DNA of 9,625 nt from JABIFK01 sp047619225 (lineage in GTDB: Bacteria > Latescibacterota > UBA2968): contig JBLHJX010000202.1 of NCBI GenBank assembly GCA_047619225.1, positions 1-9,625 of the forward strand, read 5' to 3'. A program made the translations under genes and the position numbers. Shown piece by piece: positions 6,781-9,625 of this stretch (positions are counted from its first letter, which is position 1; each line of letters starts with the position of its first letter). The notes below the pieces were generated by a model. The model saw only the letters and a list, made by a program, of their open reading frames with translations. It was not told the origin of the DNA and searched no databases.

Positions 6781-8241
6781 TTATAACAGTTCTATATCTT
6801 CGGCATTGTCGGGTACGGGCACTGCATCGGGCAATGTGGGTTGGATGGTGCGCCCCCATTGGGTGATGAGGGTCATGTCTTGGTTGAGTTGGGCGCTTTC
6901 GCTTAAAACTGTGTTGGGGTTCCACCCTTCAGAAAGACGATTGACGAGATGGTTGCAGGTATTTTGATGGCGGGTATCTGTGCCTAGGTCGTACAGTTCT
7001 TCGGGATCATCTTCGAGGTTGTAAAGTACGGGTGGGGTCGTGTCGTGATATTTGTAACACTTCCAAGGTCCTGTGCGAATCATGCGAGATGGGATGCCTT
7101 CATTTTGGCCAAGGTGTTCGCTGAAGGTCTCATTGGGGTGGGTGGGGTTGTCTTGGCCTTGAAGTGTTGGCCAAAGCGAATGCCCATCGGCATTGGGCAA
7201 TGGGTTGCCATTTGCCATGTCGATAAGGGTGGGGCCTAAGTCCATGAGATTGCAAATGAGATCGCTTTGTGTGTTTTGTGGAATGACATTGGGCAGGCTT
7301 GCGATGATGGGTATGCTCACTGAGCCTTCGTAAAAACTGCTCTTCCACCAACAGCCATGTTCGCCTGCCATTTCGCCGTGATCAGAGCAATAAATGACAA
7401 GGGTGTTTTGGTCTTGGCCCGTTTCGCGTAGCGTTTGTAAGATGTGGCCAATTTGCTGGTCGAGGTATTCGCACATGCCAAAGTATGCTGCACGTGCGAC
7501 GCGAATGCGTTCGTCATCAAGGGGAGGGTACAGGCCGCGCACTTGTTTGAATTTTCGGATGGCCGCCGGTTCGTTGGGTGTGTGCTGAGGTATGTCTACG
7601 CGGTCATAATAATAATCGAAGAGTTCTTTGTGTGCGAGAAATGGGCAATGGGGAAGCAGAAAACCAGCAACGGCGGCAAAAGGTCGGTCTCCGGGATTGC
7701 TGGCTTTGTCACGCAGGTAATCGCTGGTTTTTTCGGCAACCATTTCGTCAAAAACGTGATAGGAACCATAACCACGTCCCGCTTTTTCAACGGCAATACG
7801 GCTTTGGCCTGTTGTGGCGGTGGTAATATTTTTAAATATGGGTGCGCCCTGACGGGGTGCACCCGGATGCGTGGCGCCATATTCGCCCAAGGGACGGTTT
7901 TCAAAACCGTGTCGTTGATCGTGGCCATTGAAGTGCATTCGGCCAATGAGGCTGGTTTCATAACCGGCCACACCCATTGCGTGTGCCCAAGTGGGAATGC
8001 CTGAGTGGAGTAGGTGGTTGTTGTACCACACGCGATTTTTGGAGGGCGTTCTGCATGTCATAAAGGACATGCGACTGGGTACACAAACGGGAGATGCACA
8101 ATAGGCGTTGTTTAGTCGTATGCCTTGTTGGGCCAATTGGTCGAGGTGTGGCGTGCGCACCAGGGGGTCGCCATAGGCACCTATGTGATACTTGCTGTGC
8201 TGGTCGGAGATGAGGAGGAGAATGTTGTAGCGGTCGGGCAT
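6781..8241 (-). CDS. Sulfatase, choline-sulfatase-like, no signal peptide
   Basis: A type I sulfatase of 486 residues that hydrolyses a sulfate ester. It carries the CxPxR maturation motif C53-V-P-S-R57, in which Cys is converted to formylglycine, the catalytic nucleophile. Other likely active-site elements are D13-Q14 in LLLISDQHS, R101-M-H103 in GRMHFNGHDQ, H198 in LLPHCPF, D287-H288 in CSDHGEM, and K300. The DQ (not DD) near the N-terminus and the MHF..DQ.HGF pattern recall choline sulfatases more than secreted polysaccharide sulfatases. The protein begins MPDRYNILLL with no signal peptide, so it should act in the cytoplasm. The length is typical for the family. The ribosome site is weak. 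No formylglycine-generating enzyme is in the window. It lies downstream of the NIPSNAP and reductase genes on the same strand, 155 nt away. Whether the substrate is choline sulfate, a sugar sulfate or another small ester is uncertain. Confidence 0.92.
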   Translation of the reverse strand: MPDRYNILLLISDQHSKYHIGAYGDPLVRTPHLDQLAQQGIRLNNAYCASPVCVPSRMSFMTCRTPSKNRVWYNNHLLHSGIPTWAHAMGVAGYETSLIGRMHFNGHDQRHGFENRPLGEYGATHPGAPRQGAPIFKNITTATTGQSRIAVEKAGRGYGSYHVFDEMVAEKTSDYLRDKASNPGDRPFAAVAGFLLPHCPFLAHKELFDYYYDRVDIPQHTPNEPAAIRKFKQVRGLYPPLDDERIRVARAAYFGMCEYLDQQIGHILQTLRETGQDQNTLVIYCSDHGEMAGEHGCWWKSSFYEGSVSIPIIASLPNVIPQNTQSDLICNLMDLGPTLIDMANGNPLPNADGHSLWPTLQGQDNPTHPNETFSEHLGQNEGIPSRMIRTGPWKCYKYHDTTPPVLYNLEDDPEELYDLGTDTRHQNTCNHLVNRLSEGWNPNTVLSESAQLNQDMTLITQWGRTIQPTLPDAVPVPDNAEDIELL

Positions 8242-8308
8242 GGAATCTTTTTTATCCCCATACGATTCAGTTAAAGTGAGGACTCTGTGGATATTTGATG
8301 TTGTCCTG

Positions 8309-8346
8309 ACCTATCCCCCGGCCCCTTTCCTTTAAGGAAAGAGGAG
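8309..8346. repeat. Imperfect inverted repeat in the sulfatase/NIPSNAP gap
   Basis: Within the 155-nt gap at 8242-8396, CTTTCC (8325-8330) and GGAAAG (8336-8341) form a stem around TTTAA. It extends outward through one C/A mismatch to a CC/GG pair. A run of C and G (CCCCCGGCCCC) precedes it. There is no T-run, so it is unlikely to be a terminator. The compact GC-rich and palindromic form looks like a dispersed intergenic repeat, but only one copy is in this window. The rest of the gap shows no gene and no convincing promoter. Confidence 0.4.
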
Positions 8347-8396
8347 ATAAGACGCGGATTATGGTGATTCGTTTTGAGTGCTTAAATGGATCTGTT

Positions 8397-8714
8397 TTAC
8401 TGTATTGAAGAAAAAGATGTGGCCGTCATGATTTCTGAGATGACTTCGGAGACAATGGGGCCGGCTTCTTCGGTTTTGGTTTTGGCGGAGACCCAAGCGG
8501 GGTCGGCCCGGAAGGCATCCCAGGCACTTTTCATGGCTTCGACACTGTCGAATTTACAAATATAAACAATTTCGTTCACATCGCTTTTTTCCCAGAAACC
8601 GGTTACTTCAATGTTGTGGTTTTTGAAGATGTCAAAAGTGATGGTTTCGAAGCGGTTGAGAATGTTGGGCATTTTGCCTTCGGGGATGCGGTAGGTGCGT
8701 AGTTCGAAAATCAT
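8397..8714 (-). CDS. NIPSNAP-family protein
   Basis: A 105-residue protein matching the compact ferredoxin-like dimeric alpha/beta fold of the NIPSNAP family. It starts MIFELRTYRIPEGK (ELRTY typical), then shows VTGFW at about 37-41, a central VYICKFDS strand, and AFRADPAW at 67-74, the usual conserved helix end. Bacterial members are small single-domain proteins often found beside catabolic enzymes; the biochemical role is generally not established. No catalytic residue can be assigned. The ATG at 8714 has a good ribosome site (AGGAG, 8721-8725). It lies 35 nt after the aldo/keto reductase stop on the same strand, so the two are probably one transcript. It could act as a small-molecule-binding or accessory protein to that enzyme, which is inference. 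Confidence 0.88.
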   Translation of the reverse strand: MIFELRTYRIPEGKMPNILNRFETITFDIFKNHNIEVTGFWEKSDVNEIVYICKFDSVEAMKSAWDAFRADPAWVSAKTKTEEAGPIVSEVISEIMTATSFSSIQ

Positions 8715-8720
8715 GGGTTT

Positions 8721-8725
8721 CTCCT
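8721..8725 (-). promoter_or_regulatory. Shine-Dalgarno site of the NIPSNAP gene
   Basis: AGGAG on the minus strand, 6 nt before the ATG at 8714. It is the clearest ribosome site in the window. Confidence 0.75.
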
Positions 8726-8749
8726 ATTTGGTTTGCGTGATGATGGACT

Positions 8750-9625
8750 TTAAAATTGTTCGGAAAAAATCTGTTTTGCTTTTTGAAGGGTTTCTTCGGG
8801 AAGCTTTTGACCGTCGGAAATGCGAATATTGGCTTTCATGTGTTCTATGTTGGTGGTGCCGATGATGGCGGTGCTGACTTGCGCATGAGACAAGGTAAAG
8901 CGCAGAACAAACTCGACAAGGGGCATGTCTTGGGCCAATTCTTTTAATGGGAATGTTTGTGCGCGTTCCCAGGGACCCCCCATAAAAGAGCCCTCGGGTT
9001 TTTCTGTCAGTTGCCAAACGGCATTGGATATGGGGCGTTTGATGATGGCGCCCGTGGTGTGCTCTTTGAGGGTGGGAAAGAGGACATTGTCGGCTTCTTG
9101 ATAGAGGATGTTGTAGGTGAACTCTTGGGTGTCTAATGGCCATTGTGCGGCTGCTTGTGCGCCGGCAGCCCCATCTTGAGAGATGCCGATAAACTTGGCC
9201 CAGCCTTTGTTTTTTGCTTCAAAGAGTGCGTCATAAGCCGCTTTTGCATCGTCTGAGCTATCTGGGACGCCGTGGAATTGTACGATGTCAATGACGTCCA
9301 TATTCAGTTTTTTTCGACTTTCATCTATGGTGCGCAAAATGCCATCGGGGGTGTAATCTTTAACGGTTTCTCGTTTGCCGTTTTTTTCTATTTGATAATC
9401 ACCGCATTTAGTGGCCAGTACAAATTCGTCTTTGCGCTTGGAAATGAATTTTCCAATGCGTTCTTCGCTGTGGCCATACATGGCGGCCGTGTCAATAAAT
9501 GTGATGCCTAAGTCTAAGGCTTGATTGAGCACGGTTTCAACTTGTGTTTCTGGTAATCCTGGATGGCCAATCTGTGCAGCACCCAGACCAATTTCCGAGA
9601 CGGTGAGTCCTGTTTTTCCAAGTTG
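8750..9625 (-). CDS. Aldo/keto reductase, N-terminus cut by window edge
   Basis: A cytoplasmic NAD(P)H-dependent aldo/keto reductase; 291 residues are visible. The frame stays open past the GTG at 9532 to the right edge and reads QLGKTGLTVSEIGLGAAQIG, the standard start of the family's first strand, so only a few N-terminal residues are missing. The catalytic tetrad is present, in visible-residue numbering: D45 and Y50 in FIDTAAMYG, K73 in LATKCG, and H118 in VQFHG. A late strand, VSTAIIGTTNIEHM, matches the cofactor-binding end of the barrel. It lies just upstream of the NIPSNAP gene with a 35-nt gap. The substrate cannot be told from sequence; sugar or aldehyde reduction or oxidation is typical. 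The family call is very secure. Confidence 0.95.
   Translation of the reverse strand, partial: QLGKTGLTVSEIGLGAAQIGHPGLPETQVETVLNQALDLGITFIDTAAMYGHSEERIGKFISKRKDEFVLATKCGDYQIEKNGKRETVKDYTPDGILRTIDESRKKLNMDVIDIVQFHGVPDSSDDAKAAYDALFEAKNKGWAKFIGISQDGAAGAQAAAQWPLDTQEFTYNILYQEADNVLFPTLKEHTTGAIIKRPISNAVWQLTEKPEGSFMGGPWERAQTFPLKELAQDMPLVEFVLRFTLSHAQVSTAIIGTTNIEHMKANIRISDGQKLPEETLQKAKQIFSEQF

Noticed and set aside
7444..8004. Plus-strand ORF of 186 codons, rich in Cys, Gly and Phe
   Set aside because: Antisense to the well-supported sulfatase. The odd composition comes from reading complementary codons.
9530..9532. GTG as the start of the aldo/keto reductase
   Set aside because: The frame continues upstream to the window edge and encodes the family's conserved N-terminal strand, so this codon is an internal Val.

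Overview
This window is a bacterial chromosomal segment with ten protein-coding genes, two of them cut by the window edges. I see no rRNA, tRNA, CRISPR array, transposase or phage gene. The host looks like an environmental Gram-negative bacterium with extensive two-component and c-di-GMP signalling plus sulfatase metabolism. The mix of a choline-sulfatase-like enzyme, a NIPSNAP protein and an aldo/keto reductase would suit groups such as Latescibacterota, Poribacteria or Planctomycetes/Verrucomicrobia relatives, but nothing here fixes the lineage.

Layout. One gene (1-1016, plus strand, 5' end outside the window) encodes a protein I do not recognise. It ends at a strong, probably bidirectional terminator (1033-1071). 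All other genes lie on the minus strand and are read right to left. From the right edge these are: an aldo/keto reductase (cut by the edge) followed closely by a NIPSNAP protein; a stand-alone sulfatase; a signalling block in which a membrane GAF hybrid histidine kinase overlaps a REC-DHp protein by 20 nt, which in turn overlaps a small secreted protein by 4 nt (ATGA); an HD-GYP protein with two C-terminal zinc ribbons; and two short membrane-anchored coiled-coil proteins, one basic and one acidic, that end at the shared terminator.

How the genes may work together. The hybrid kinase (H309, D595) and the REC-DHp protein (D52, H146, no ATPase domain) together carry every phospho-acceptor needed for a His-Asp-His-Asp relay. 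The overlapping stops and starts show that they and the secreted protein are expressed together. The HD-GYP protein probably degrades c-di-GMP and could be regulated in parallel, though it has its own upstream gap. The sulfatase, NIPSNAP and reductase genes look like a catabolic or detoxification cluster whose substrate cannot be read from the sequence.

Base composition is strongly strand-biased. The plus strand is rich in G and T everywhere, whichever strand the genes lie on. The plus-strand gene favours T/G at third codon positions, and the minus-strand genes favour C/A. This is the pattern of replication-linked skew and suggests that most genes here lie on the lagging strand.
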